From Fragilariopsis cylindrus CCMP1102 (lineage: Eukaryota > Bacillariophyta > Bacillariophyceae > Bacillariales > Bacillariaceae), in the NCBI GenBank assembly GCA_900095095.1, contig FMBT01000321.1, positions 1 to 64,000 of the forward strand: DNA of 64,000 nucleotides, given 5' to 3'. The first letter of the stretch is position 1. Each line of letters starts with the position of its first letter. Shown one piece after another: positions 54,796-64,000 of this stretch. Below the pieces are notes generated by a model. The model was not told the DNA's origin. It worked only from the letters and a program-made list of their open reading frames with translations, and did no database searches. Made by a program: the position numbers and the translations under genes.

Positions 54796-55539
54796 ATGAA
54801 GATCTCACCACAACTGGGAGTAGCAGCATGGAGTAAAAGGTTTGATACCTTCCAACTGTACCTTCCTTTGTGCTTGTGGGATGCCGGCGCAAAGAAAGGA
54901 CTTTATCCTACTAAGTACGATGAAGAAAACTGCGGGGAGATACTAGAGTATGCTCTATCTCCTGTCTACCTCACCAAGCTTCACAATGATGGGTGGTGCT
55001 TGCAAAGCAACTCATACACCCAATCGATCACCAAGCTCAAGGAAATTGAACCAGGAATTCTTAAGCAATTAAAATTTGCAAAAGAACAACTGCAACAAGC
55101 TAAAGATATAGCTGAACTGCAGAAAGGAAAAGGAAAATCTTCCAATACTGCTTCTTCTTCTTCTAGAGACAGAAAGCAGAATGGTGGAGAGAAGCGCAAA
55201 CGCGAGTGTGACACCTGTGGCAAGAGACATGCAGGCGAATGCTGGAAGCTCCAGTCTGGAGGAGGGAATAACAGTGGTCGAAAAGGCAACAATTATAACA
55301 CCTTCAACAAGGAAGCCAAGCAATACATGAAAGCCATGTTTGCAAGGCAAGCATCAGGCGCAAGCTCCGATTCAAGTGATTCCAATGATGAACAATCTTG
55401 GAAACAAGGATTGAATCAAAAAGAACAGATGCATGTACTAGCATCAGCTGGCTTCGATCCTAGCGAAAGGAATATCAATTTCGATCCTTCAGATCTTAAA
55501 CGATACAGAAAGCAAGCAAAGAAGTACTTCAAGAGATGA
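54796..55539 (+). CDS. gag: Gypsy Gag, C-terminal part with zinc knuckle (247 aa)
   Basis: This continues Gag after the shift; the first ATG at 54796 is internal to the protein. A Gln/Lys-rich helix (KQLKFAKEQLQQAKDIAELQ) precedes a Cys/His knuckle CDTCGKRHAGEC, in a basic, Asn/Gly-rich nucleocapsid region. A Ser/Asp stretch and FDPSDLKRYRKQAKKYFKR end the protein. Confidence 0.75.
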   Translation: MKISPQLGVAAWSKRFDTFQLYLPLCLWDAGAKKGLYPTKYDEENCGEILEYALSPVYLTKLHNDGWCLQSNSYTQSITKLKEIEPGILKQLKFAKEQLQQAKDIAELQKGKGKSSNTASSSSRDRKQNGGEKRKRECDTCGKRHAGECWKLQSGGGNNSGRKGNNYNTFNKEAKQYMKAMFARQASGASSDSSDSNDEQSWKQGLNQKEQMHVLASAGFDPSERNINFDPSDLKRYRKQAKKYFKR

Positions 55540-55602
55540 AGTGCAACAACAACGAAACCAGGTAGGATCCTTCACAGGCCTACACCGGTACTAGTTGGTA
55601 CT

Positions 55603-58026
55603 GTGGATGGTACATTATATCCAAGTCGGGCGAAGCCACTACATGGTGCAAGGCGCTTCTGCGAAGTGCTGCTCTCTATCAACGTCAATGGACGTGATAC
55701 TATGGCTCGATGTCTTCTAGACACTGGATGTACCAAGTCAATGATACTGAAACAGTTTACAGACAAGAAGCGACGAACCAAGCTGTCAAAGGAAAATACT
55801 ATACGATATGAAACATATGGTAGTACATTCCACTCCTCAATGACAGCTAGCGTGGGCTTCAAGATGATTGAATTTGAAAACCAAAAGAATCAAACCATCG
55901 AATACAAGTTCCAAGTGGACGAAACATCTAACCCAAGAAAACAACAGTATGATGTTATTATTGGGAATGATCTCCTCTGGAACATGGGTATCAATATCTT
56001 ATTCAAGGAACAAGAAATCCATTGGAATGAAGATAAGATCCCTCTAAAGACTATCGGTCAGTTGCACGATCGTGCAACTTGTAACATGCTCTATAGCATG
56101 CACACTGATAGCCCTCTCCTACAAGATGCAGAAGAGCGACAAAACAAGATGTTGGAATGCAACTACTCCAAGGTCAACATCGATGAGATGGTCAATGATC
56201 TAGATATTGATGCTACCAACAAGGAAAAACTGAAAAAGACCCTTCGAAAATTCGAAACAGGTCTCTTTGGTGGAGGTTTGGGTACGCTCAAACACTGTAA
56301 GCCTGCACACATCAAGTTAAAACCTGGTGTGGTGCCTTATAAAGGAAGATACTTCAATCTTCCGAAGGCTTACGAATATATTGCTAAGAAGGAGGTGGAA
56401 CGTATGGTGTCTATTGGTGTACTAGAAGAGTTACCATGGCACGACGATAGCCCTTGGGCTTCCCCATCCTTTGGTGTATCAAAGAAGACTGGAGATATTC
56501 CTATCGTAACAGACTTCCGAGAATTGAATAAGTGGGTTGAAGTGGACCCATTTCCACTACCCCGAATCAATGAAACACTGCAAAAGCTTGAAAAATTCAA
56601 GTCAGCTACAGCACTGGACCTATCTCTTGGTTTTTATACAATTCCACTTGATAAAGAAAGCCAAAAGCTATGTGCAACTATACTACCCTGGGGGAAGTAT
56701 AGATATCTACGGATGCCTATGGGTGTTGCGTGTGCTCCATCTATGTTTCAATCTGTAATGACAGAGACACTTAGAGGACTAGATGTACTTGTATACATCG
56801 ATGATATACTGGTGATTCAAAGAGTGAATGAGTCAACAGAAAATCACTTACAAAAGGTTGAGCAAGTTCTGCAGCGTCTGCAAGATGCCGGATTCAAAGC
56901 TAACCTTAGAAAGAGTTTCTTCATACAAAAGAGTGTAGAATATCTTGGCTACCAGCTTACAAGTGAAGGCATCGGTCCACAGCCAAAGAAAATTGAAGCA
57001 ATGGATCGTATACTACCACCAACTAGCGGAAAGCAACTAAGAAGATTCTTAGGAATGATCAATTTCTACAGAGATCTCTTCAGAGGAAGGAGTCATATCC
57101 TATCCCCTTTGAATGAATTAGCAGCGGCTTCAACAAAGAAAAAGAACAGTACCAAGCGTCCTATTCCATTTCTTATGTTGGAAAAGCATCTAACTGCTTT
57201 TAATAAAGCCAAGGAAATGATCAAAACAGATGTACTGTTATCATTTCCGGACTTCGACAAGCCCTTCCACTTGTACACCGATGCGAGTGACATCCAACTG
57301 GGTGCCACTCTAGTACAAGAAGGCAAGCCACTTGGATTCTATACAAGAAAACTCAGCGATCCACAGCTAAACTATACAGTAGGAGAAAAGGAACTCCTTG
57401 GAATAGTAGAAGGACTAAAAGCCTTTGCTGGTGTTATTAGAGGACAAGATCTTACGGTTCATACTGATCACTTGAACCTCTTGTATGCCAAGCTGCCATC
57501 TCAACGTATGATGAGATGGAGAAATCTTGTAGAAGAATATAACCCGAAAGTGGTCCACATTGCAGGCATTGATAATGATGCTGCAGATGCTCTATCAAGA
57601 TTAGATCTTAATGACAAGGCTGATGACTTGAGAGTGTGGGAACAGAAACAGAAGAGACTACAGTATGAAGACGTAAAGATGATGAATCTTTGCATGTTTA
57701 TGTCAGAATCGAACTTCGCAGAAGATGGATTTGACTGTGATAACAACATACTGATGACTACTTCAGACAACGTATCATCATATCCATTAGATCTACAATC
57801 AATGCAAACAGCACAGCTGAATGATGAAAGCTTAGTAAATATGGTCGACAGCCATATTAAAACAAGTAGCAGTACAAGTTCAACGACCTACACATACAAA
57901 TCTTTGGAAGGAATTGAACTAATACACAAGAATAATAGAATCATGGTACCCCAATCAAAACAACAAGTTGTATTAGAGTGGTATCATAATATCTTAATTC
58001 ATCCAGGTGAAAAAACGAATGATTGA
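55603..58026 (+). CDS. pol: Gypsy Pol: protease, reverse transcriptase, RNase H (807 aa)
   Basis: Retropepsin-like protease at Asp40 (LLDTGCTKSMI) with the second motif YDVIIGNDLLW. RT has DFRELNKW, the catalytic Asp in TALDLSLGFYTIPL, RMPMGVACAPSMFQ and LVYIDDILVI at about residue 400. It is followed by LGMINFYRDL (thumb). RNase H (RT_RNaseH) starts HLYTDASDIQLGATL (Asp560), with GEKELLGIVEGLKAF and VHTDHLNLLY. The frame ends soon after the integrase zinc-finger start (LEWYHNILIHPG), at an A6 run (58010-58015). One A fewer would join it to the next frame. The 807 residues plus 328 make a normal-length Gypsy Pol. The start at 55603 is not certain. Confidence 0.9.
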   Translation: MDGTLYPSRAKPLHGARRFCEVLLSINVNGRDTMARCLLDTGCTKSMILKQFTDKKRRTKLSKENTIRYETYGSTFHSSMTASVGFKMIEFENQKNQTIEYKFQVDETSNPRKQQYDVIIGNDLLWNMGINILFKEQEIHWNEDKIPLKTIGQLHDRATCNMLYSMHTDSPLLQDAEERQNKMLECNYSKVNIDEMVNDLDIDATNKEKLKKTLRKFETGLFGGGLGTLKHCKPAHIKLKPGVVPYKGRYFNLPKAYEYIAKKEVERMVSIGVLEELPWHDDSPWASPSFGVSKKTGDIPIVTDFRELNKWVEVDPFPLPRINETLQKLEKFKSATALDLSLGFYTIPLDKESQKLCATILPWGKYRYLRMPMGVACAPSMFQSVMTETLRGLDVLVYIDDILVIQRVNESTENHLQKVEQVLQRLQDAGFKANLRKSFFIQKSVEYLGYQLTSEGIGPQPKKIEAMDRILPPTSGKQLRRFLGMINFYRDLFRGRSHILSPLNELAAASTKKKNSTKRPIPFLMLEKHLTAFNKAKEMIKTDVLLSFPDFDKPFHLYTDASDIQLGATLVQEGKPLGFYTRKLSDPQLNYTVGEKELLGIVEGLKAFAGVIRGQDLTVHTDHLNLLYAKLPSQRMMRWRNLVEEYNPKVVHIAGIDNDAADALSRLDLNDKADDLRVWEQKQKRLQYEDVKMMNLCMFMSESNFAEDGFDCDNNILMTTSDNVSSYPLDLQSMQTAQLNDESLVNMVDSHIKTSSSTSSTTYTYKSLEGIELIHKNNRIMVPQSKQQVVLEWYHNILIHPGEKTND

Positions 58027-58993
58027 AACAATCAAGCTAGTATTCAATTGGAGCGGTCTCAACAAGCAGGTGAAACAGCTTGTCAAGACCTGTCATGAGT
58101 GCCAGATGTATAAGAAAGCTGGCAAGAAAAAGTACTCACTACTACCACCCAAGACTGCAGAATCTATACGATGGAATAGAGTTAATGTAGACCTGTGGGG
58201 ACCAAAGTCAGTAGTGAACTCAAATGGTTTTACGTATGAAGTACACGTAATGACCATGGTCGATCCAGTTACTGGCTGGTTTGAACAACAGCAGTTATAT
58301 GGTCCTCCAACAGCATACAGATGCCAACAAATCCTTGACAGTGTGTGGTTAGCAAGATACCCACGCCCAAAAGAAATTGGATTTGATAATGGAACTGAAT
58401 TTAAAGCAGAGTTTGCTGAACTCTGTGATAATATGGGTTTAAAACAAAGACCAAGCAATGCTTGGAACCCTCAATCAAATGCTATACTGGAACGTATACA
58501 CCAAGTGTTAGGTGATGGTTTAGCAACATTTGATTTAGAAAATACACCAATCGATCCGGATAACGAAGATCCATTCGATGAGTACCTCTCTTCAGTAGCC
58601 TATGCAATTAGATCATCGTATCATCAATCGCACGGACACTCACCAGCGCAGCTTGTGTTTGGAAGAGATATGTTTTCACCAGTATCAACTGAAATTGACT
58701 GGAATGAAATCAGAAATAATAAACAAACAAAAATAAACAAAAATAATATTAGAGAAAACTCAAACAGAGTACCTCACATCTATCAGAAAGGTGACCTCAT
58801 CACACTGAAGAAGCCAGGAATCCTTCGAAAGCTAGCAATACCTCGCGAAGGTCCCTACAAGGTTATAAAACATAATAATAATGGATCAATATTAATTGAA
58901 AAATCCCCAACAAACATCAAGAATGTCAATGTTAGGAGGGTTACTCCATACTATCGCAAACCTGAAACTCCTACCACCACAACAGTTGAATGA
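58007..58993 (+). CDS. pol: Gypsy integrase (328 aa)
   Basis: It holds the rest of the HHCC zinc finger (TCHEC at residues about 26-30) and an rve core with Asp62 (NVDLWGP), Asp127 (GFDNGTEF) and Glu162 (AILERIHQ), offset 35. A C-terminal region resembling the GPY/F module follows (PGILRKLAIPREGPYKVI). No chromodomain is seen. It inserts the element's cDNA. The stop (58991-58993) lies 43 bp before the right LTR. Confidence 0.9.
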   Translation: MKKRMIETIKLVFNWSGLNKQVKQLVKTCHECQMYKKAGKKKYSLLPPKTAESIRWNRVNVDLWGPKSVVNSNGFTYEVHVMTMVDPVTGWFEQQQLYGPPTAYRCQQILDSVWLARYPRPKEIGFDNGTEFKAEFAELCDNMGLKQRPSNAWNPQSNAILERIHQVLGDGLATFDLENTPIDPDNEDPFDEYLSSVAYAIRSSYHQSHGHSPAQLVFGRDMFSPVSTEIDWNEIRNNKQTKINKNNIRENSNRVPHIYQKGDLITLKKPGILRKLAIPREGPYKVIKHNNNGSILIEKSPTNIKNVNVRRVTPYYRKPETPTTTTVE

Positions 58994-59036
58994 CAATAGA
59001 AGTCTATTTGAAATACTAATATGGATCGGAGGAGAA

Positions 59037-59224
59037 TGCAGTGCGCACTTATTCACGGGATTAGTTACTAGTGATTCATCGCTAATAAGCAATCAATCGC
59101 TAACGAATCAACGAACTGCTTCCATTATGAATGGAAGCATCTCTAGAATAGAACCTAATGCTTATAATATACATTATCTCACAATAGAAAGCCTCTTCCC
59201 TATATACTAGTCTAGGGCATGGCA
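59037..59224 (+). repeat. Gypsy right LTR (188 bp)
   Basis: Direct repeat of 53297-53484 (one mismatch), followed by AAGTC at 59225-59229 and preceded by GGAGGAGAA. Confidence 0.95.
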
Positions 59225-59229
59225 AAGTC

Positions 59230-60650
59230 CACCTGATCCTTCAGGTCCTCAAGACCCATCCGATCCACCTGACGATCCTTCTAAGACTACAATGCCGTCC
59301 ACTCGAACAACACCTACGGTAGCGACAACTGCTATAGTTCAAAAAGATCTAGAACATCTGTTAGTAGATATCATGTCACTTAAGCTCACGGATTATGTCT
59401 CGTTAGCACTTCACCGTCAAGGATGTTGTTCCTTTGAAGATTTCTGTGTATTAGATGAAATTGACACAGACACTCTTCAATACGATACGGTAGATGGTAT
59501 TTCTAATACGATTAAAGCAGAGCCATGTAATTCGACAGACAGGAAGAAGATCAAGCGTGCTGTTGCCTACTGCGCATTTCGTGAAAGTGATGGATCTGAT
59601 GTTGAGAGACGTAATCCAACAGCATGGGTTGCCGCTGATTACTCTACATGGTGTAGGACTGGATATCCTGCCTGGCTTATCACACTCTCGAATGCAGCGT
59701 CAGTAACCTCATCTTCAGGAACGAGTGGTAGCTCAGCTGGTACTATCTTCTTACCTAAAAGCCAATTAGAAAAGGACCAAGATGCATTGCTGGTTAGCTG
59801 GAATAGAAGCCCAAGAGATATTGCTAAATATCCACATATCAAGGATGATGTAGGTTACGGAGAATGGTTTATCAAGATGAAACGGCAATTGAAGGCTGAT
59901 CGATTATGGCGGGTAGCAGCACCTAATTGGACAATTGCTAAGAATTGCAGCCCAGGATCCGATACAATTTTAGCCGAACTTCAGCTAAACTATTTCGAAC
60001 AGATCCTAGCTGCAGTTCTTCTGAATCCCGAAGGTAAAGGTTTACTGACCACACATCCAGAAGATTCACTTTATGTATGGAAGAAGCATGAGGAACATCA
60101 GACGTCATCTGATTCTGCAATGCAAGGTACACATATCTTGATGAATAAGATAATGTCTTTAACGATTTCAAAGTTCGATACAAGATACGCATTCCTCATT
60201 TCGTTCCAAGAATGTGCTGACAAGTATGACAAGATCGCAAGAAAGCCTCTCGACGAAGATTTTAAGATTATGCTTCTTCAAAGAGCCACTAATCCTGATG
60301 TCGCTCTATCCAATAGTTGGGTACAAAAGACAGAAGCAAAGAGAGCCCATGCGTTACCTGGTGCACCTGTTGTTGTTTCATATACGGAATACCTAAAGTT
60401 CCTAATGCAACAATCAAAGGTACACGATTTGAGCACTCCATTCAAACGGCCAACTCGCCATGCGCATCAAGCTGAATCATTTTACAATGATAATGACAAC
60501 GGCGTTATCGACGGAGAAGACGATGGTACTAGTGACTTCATTGCAAATATGTCCATTTCTGGTGAAACTATGAGCAATGAACAAACGGTACTCGCCTTCG
60601 CCGCTTATCAACGCAACCGTCCGCCACCTCGTCCTCGAGATCTAAGCTGA
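59230..60650 (+). CDS. gag: Copia-4 Gag, main part (after the Gypsy insertion)
   Basis: This continues the frame of 52843-53296 through a Pro/Asp-rich linker (PPDPSGPQDPSDPPDDPS). An ATG at 59292 is internal. The Gag core includes CSFEDFCVLDEIDTD, AWVAADYSTWCRTGYPAW, a helical capsid part (DILAEL-like, seen as TILAELQLNYFEQILAAVLL), and LMNKIMSLTISKFDTRYAFL. No CCHC knuckle is visible. It ends at TGA 60648-60650; in the next frame GCT GAT ATC GAC opens a segment that leads to the protease without another break. Confidence 0.75.
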
Positions 60651-61338
60651 TATCGACCAAGCAATCTACAGCAAGTGTTCTAGGGAATTTCGCATTGCAT
60701 GGAGCAAGGAGCCAACGGATATCAAGAAGCAGATTCTTAAACAGAATAACAACAAATCTCCTAAGCAAGGTGCTAAGAAGAATAGTGAATTAGCTGTTTA
60801 CATGGGTCAGTCTGAAGGCTACGAAACAGATACATCTGCATATTCAGAAGCTACGTACGGATACGACGCTGATGACAATGACGATCAATCTGTTATTGAA
60901 GCTACCGAGCTAGTTGCAAATGCAGCAAGACGACGCCCCAATGGAATCCTCAAGAAGAAAGATCTCCCAAAGAAGACCGATCTACCAATTGCTGATCCAC
61001 GAAGAATGCTGTCCAATAGATCTACACCATTAATCGGAAAAGATGGAAATATCACTGGACATCTCACGTATACAGCCTCTATGGCAGTAATCCGTCACCG
61101 ATTCGATCAAGTCGATTCTTCGCAAACAGTTTCCATCGAAGATAACTATGTCATATCCGTCAATGCAACCAAATTCTTTGATGAACCGCTTGCATTAATG
61201 GACGGAGGCGCTAATGGTGGAATCGCAGGCAGCGATATGAGAGTTATGTCATACAACTCAGATGGACGACGTGTTAATATTGGCATTGCAGGTGATCATC
61301 AAATGACGGGCAAGAAACTCGGTACTTTTGCGCTGTGA
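60646..61338 (+). CDS. pol: Copia-4 Gag end and protease
   Basis: Open from 60646 (the first ATG, at 60802, is internal). A basic/acidic linker leads to the aspartic protease motif ALMDGGANGGIAGSD (around residue 131 of the 60802 frame), then GIAGDHQMTGKKLGTF. The frame is lost at a TTTT run (61326-61329); one more T would make it continuous with 61335. Confidence 0.75.
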   Translation, partial: ADIDQAIYSKCSREFRIAWSKEPTDIKKQILKQNNNKSPKQGAKKNSELAVYMGQSEGYETDTSAYSEATYGYDADDNDDQSVIEATELVANAARRRPNGILKKKDLPKKTDLPIADPRRMLSNRSTPLIGKDGNITGHLTYTASMAVIRHRFDQVDSSQTVSIEDNYVISVNATKFFDEPLALMDGGANGGIAGSDMRVMSYNSDGRRVNIGIAGDHQMTGKKLGTFAL

Positions 61339-62924
61339 TCGAAACTCGATTCGGACGTGTTCTAGCTATATTCCATCAATATGCTCATGTACCCGAACAA
61401 AGACGATCCATCCATTCAAAATGCCAATTTCAAGCGCATCACAACCTAGTTGGTGATACAGCGACAGCCTATGGCGGTCTTCAACGCATCGATACAGCAG
61501 ATGGGTATCAACTACCTCTAACTATTCGAGCAGGATTACCATACATCCGTCAAACGTATCCCACCGACGCTGACATGAACCTTCCACAAGTACAATTTAC
61601 TTCACCTTCTCAATGGGATCCCAATCTTAATGATGATAACCGTACATCAGAAGAAATGATACGAACATTTCCTCCTATTCCTAAAGAAGCCATCGATAAC
61701 TTCTATGATGAATATGGAAGAACTAACTACGAATATTTACAAAAGCGTGTAAATAAAACCGTTGAGATTGAACCTGAAGATGATGACAGTGTTGGTACTA
61801 TGCCTGGTTTACAAGATCGAGCTCGAGAAGAAGATTCCTCAAGTGATGATGATAGTGTCGTGGAACATATCAAACCATCTACCTCAATTGAATGGAATGT
61901 TCCAATCGATGACTCCAATGGGGAGAAAATTGAATGTCCTCGACTTAGGAAAAGTAAGCTCAAACGTCGTATCCGAATCAAAGAAAAACGACTCAAAGCT
62001 GCGTCCTCTAAACAAGAACTGACTGACAAGAAAACATCTGCTTCTAAAGCTAATGATTTACCAATCCCAATTATTGATAACATGGGCAATAATGAGGAAT
62101 CATCTACAATGGTAGACGGTATAAAATTCTTTCCGGCAGAACGTAATTCGACTTGCACCGACATTATTGAGGATAATAATATCGAAGATTTGAACGATCA
62201 AATATTTTATGACTCCACTGAAGTACTTCATGATCCTAACATCTTTGTTGACACTGTATCCGACACAGCGTATCTAGATGACATGTCGACGCCTCGACCT
62301 ACGGAGCACGAGTACTGGGAAGACTTTCTATCAAACGAAGTCACTCAACGTCTTATTTATCAAGGCATCATTGATTCCTGTGAACAATATGACATCAACG
62401 CTAACGATATAGCTTCTGTAATGACGCCTCTCAAGCCAAGATATTCGGTACCTACACCGATTGACTACGAATCCAAACGGAAATATTTTGCACATCTACC
62501 GGCAGATATTATTAGAAATACCTTTAAGAATACAACGCAAAATATGAAGCTGCCTCCATCTACGAACCTGCACAAGATGTTCAAGTCACCTAATCCTTCT
62601 GCAAACCTCAAACGTCGAGACGAAGCTGATGCAACTGACATGATCTATTCAAATACACCTGCTATAAATGGTGGTGAGAAATGTGCTCATATCTTCGTTG
62701 GTAAAAAGTCAAAACTGACTGATGCATACAAGGTTAAAAATGGTTCTTCTGAAGAGTTTCTAGAAAGCCTACAAGATCGAGTCCGTTATCGAGGATGTCC
62801 TACAGGATTAGAAGCAGATAATGCTCCCATGTACCGCGGTTGGAAAAACTCACGATATCTCCGAGATATATGTATTTCCCAGTGGCAGTGGCAAATCGAA
62901 ATATCAGCATCAAAATTACGCTGA
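61335..62924 (+). CDS. pol: Copia-4 integrase, N-terminal and core part (529 aa)
   Basis: It begins with the protease C terminus (ETRFGRVLAIFHQYAHVPEQ). A Lys/Glu-rich spacer and an integrase core follow, with Asp435 (ADATDMIYSN) and Asp495 (GLEADNAPMYRGWK). The catalytic Glu lies just beyond the frame change near 62890, in HQNYAENRW of the next frame. Counting across the junction gives DD35E. The ATG at 61335 is a GTG in the DNA, inside the protease, and not a start. Confidence 0.78.
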   Translation: MIETRFGRVLAIFHQYAHVPEQRRSIHSKCQFQAHHNLVGDTATAYGGLQRIDTADGYQLPLTIRAGLPYIRQTYPTDADMNLPQVQFTSPSQWDPNLNDDNRTSEEMIRTFPPIPKEAIDNFYDEYGRTNYEYLQKRVNKTVEIEPEDDDSVGTMPGLQDRAREEDSSSDDDSVVEHIKPSTSIEWNVPIDDSNGEKIECPRLRKSKLKRRIRIKEKRLKAASSKQELTDKKTSASKANDLPIPIIDNMGNNEESSTMVDGIKFFPAERNSTCTDIIEDNNIEDLNDQIFYDSTEVLHDPNIFVDTVSDTAYLDDMSTPRPTEHEYWEDFLSNEVTQRLIYQGIIDSCEQYDINANDIASVMTPLKPRYSVPTPIDYESKRKYFAHLPADIIRNTFKNTTQNMKLPPSTNLHKMFKSPNPSANLKRRDEADATDMIYSNTPAINGGEKCAHIFVGKKSKLTDAYKVKNGSSEEFLESLQDRVRYRGCPTGLEADNAPMYRGWKNSRYLRDICISQWQWQIEISASKLR

Positions 62925-64000
62925 AAATCGATGGCAAACTGTCAAGCGGTACACTAACCGAGTCATGGATCGCAGCGGCTGCCCTCCTTACATTTGGTTT
63001 CTAGCATTATCGTATGTCATCTTCTGCCTCAATCATTGTGTTGATCCTATGCTCGGAGATGGAACCAAAAGTCCTTTGCAAATCGCGACATTCCAAATGA
63101 CCGATATTAGTCCTCTGCTATACTTTTATTTTTGGGAACCTGTTTATTTTCTTCTCGACGAAAAAGAACGAAAGTTTCCAGGAAAATCAAAAGAATGCAG
63201 AGGCCATTGGGTAGGAGTATCAGAACACATTGGAAACAAGATGACCTACAAAATCATTACAGATGATACTGGAGAAGAAATTTGCCGATCTGCCATACGT
63301 ACTGCACGGGACACTACGATGAAGAATCTACGCGAAGATCCAATCACGATTGATGATAACCTACTCAACGTAGAAGATATCATTTCTCCAGCGGAAGAAA
63401 TTGCAAATATCAAGTTAAAAGAAGTAACATCGGGAAATACTTTTAACAATTTTGATACTATAGCAATATTAAAGAACATCGACGACCAACTACAAGAGGA
63501 ACTGAAAGTAAAAGCTAAAGCTAAAGCTCATCAACTACAAGAAGAAGCGGATGACTACCTTTTTGATTCAAATGAACAGCAAACTGGTCATTTTAACACA
63601 GCACCTCCTGTTGTCCCCGTTAAATCGTCGCTGCCCAAACGTTCATCTACTACCATGTCGAAACATGTAAAACCTAAGAAATTACGCGACTTACATCCAA
63701 AAGATCCAAGTAGAGGAAGAGGAACACGTAGTAGTAAACGTTTACGGGATATGACCGTTCATGCAATGAATGCACTCATGACTAACGAAGAACAGGACCT
63801 TCCGTTATCAACTAGTCGCAACCAAGAACATGTTACGGATATCAACCATCCCACCAACCCACGGCCATCACCTCTAACCCGTCAACAGGTTCTGAAAAAT
63901 CGTGATACGCATATCACCGAACAAACCGATGAATTTGTCTATCTACGAGAAAATGGGGAGAATGAAAATCCTATATGGCAAGAATTTGAGTTTCCTCTCG
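62908..64000 (+). CDS. pol: Copia-4 Pol continuation: integrase C-terminal part and linker, cut by the window end
   Basis: The frame is open from here to the last base. It starts HQNYAENRWQTVKRYTNRVM (catalytic Glu in AEN), then GCPPYIWFLALSYVIFCLNH and DISPLLYFYFWEPVYFLLD, a signature of this Copia group in diatoms and oomycetes. A long Lys/Ser/Glu-rich linker follows, with RGRGTRSSKRLRDMTVHAMN, the region that precedes RT. RT itself would lie beyond 64000. Confidence 0.8.

Larger units (their letters stand above)
53297..59224 (+). mobile_element. Gypsy (Ty3/mdg4) LTR retrotransposon, complete, nested in Copia-4 gag
   Basis: 188-bp LTRs (53297-53484, 59037-59224) begin TGCAGTGC and end GGCATGGCA. 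They differ at one aligned site (T53358, C59098) and are flanked by AAGTC (53292-53296, 59225-59229). The order gag - protease - RT - RNase H - integrase is that of Gypsy. A palindromic word lies directly behind the left LTR, and GGAGGAGAA (59028-59036) is the polypurine tract. gag and pol each contain a single-base shift. Confidence 0.95.
51831..64000 (+). mobile_element. Copia-4: Ty1/Copia element, 5' part, running off the window
   Basis: A putative 5' LTR (51831-52617) is followed by gag (52843-53296, continuing at 59230 after the Gypsy insertion), protease (60646-61338), integrase (61335-62924 and 62908 onward) and the linker towards RT at the window end. The gag frame is continuous across the 5-bp duplication AAGTC, proving that the Gypsy element landed inside it. 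The 3' half and right LTR lie outside. Confidence 0.85.

Overview
The window looks like nuclear DNA from a diatom (Bacillariophyta). The grounds are Copia elements resembling the diatom CoDi lineages, a very long secreted Pro-Ser repeat protein of the kind common in diatoms, a protein with three helicase-associated (HA) repeats (a family expanded in diatoms), short GT-AG introns of about 60-130 bp, and AT-rich intergenic DNA. Chaetoceros or a relative is a guess only. No tRNA, rRNA, CRISPR array or bacterial-type operon was seen.

Layout. (1) 265-3626: a piggyBac-like DNA transposon with 15-bp terminal inverted repeats (TIRs) and TTAA on both sides; its transposase has one in-frame stop. (2) 3733-11541: a Ty1/Copia retrotransposon (Copia-1; 385-bp LTRs, one mismatch, CTGGG target duplication) sitting inside an older Gypsy-type LTR (3719-3732 plus 11542-11716). 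(3) 11722-12600: a fragment of a Pro-Ser repeat gene and a diverged LTR relic. (4) 12597-28067, minus strand: one giant secreted-protein locus with a signal peptide, four six-cysteine modules, and two long Pro-Ser arrays, each preceded by a copy of the same globular Cys domain, ending in a Cys-rich tail. It has three short introns, two of them near-identical and only 33 bp apart, and is cut by about eight single-base frame changes. (5) 28068-31267: repeat-rich non-coding DNA. (6) 31268-34831: ordinary host genes, a GT31-like glycosyltransferase and an HA-domain protein. (7) 35278-48468: a plant-type mariner element (TIRs, TA duplication, broken transposase) split by a second Copia element (Copia-2, 36778-46305; 218-bp LTRs with no visible difference, TCCAG duplication). 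(8) 49275-51756: a multi-exon gene of unknown function. (9) 51831-64000: a third Copia element (Copia-4, running off the window) whose gag is split by a complete Gypsy element (53297-59224; 188-bp LTRs, one mismatch, AAGTC duplication).

Transposons make up most of the window, and three times one element has landed in another. In each case reading frames or LTR halves rejoin across the target duplication, so the order of insertion is clear. A separate pattern is that many frames break by a single base, often in short homopolymers, even in elements whose LTRs are nearly identical. That points to consensus errors in the assembly as much as to genuine decay, so several genes called broken here may be intact in the organism.
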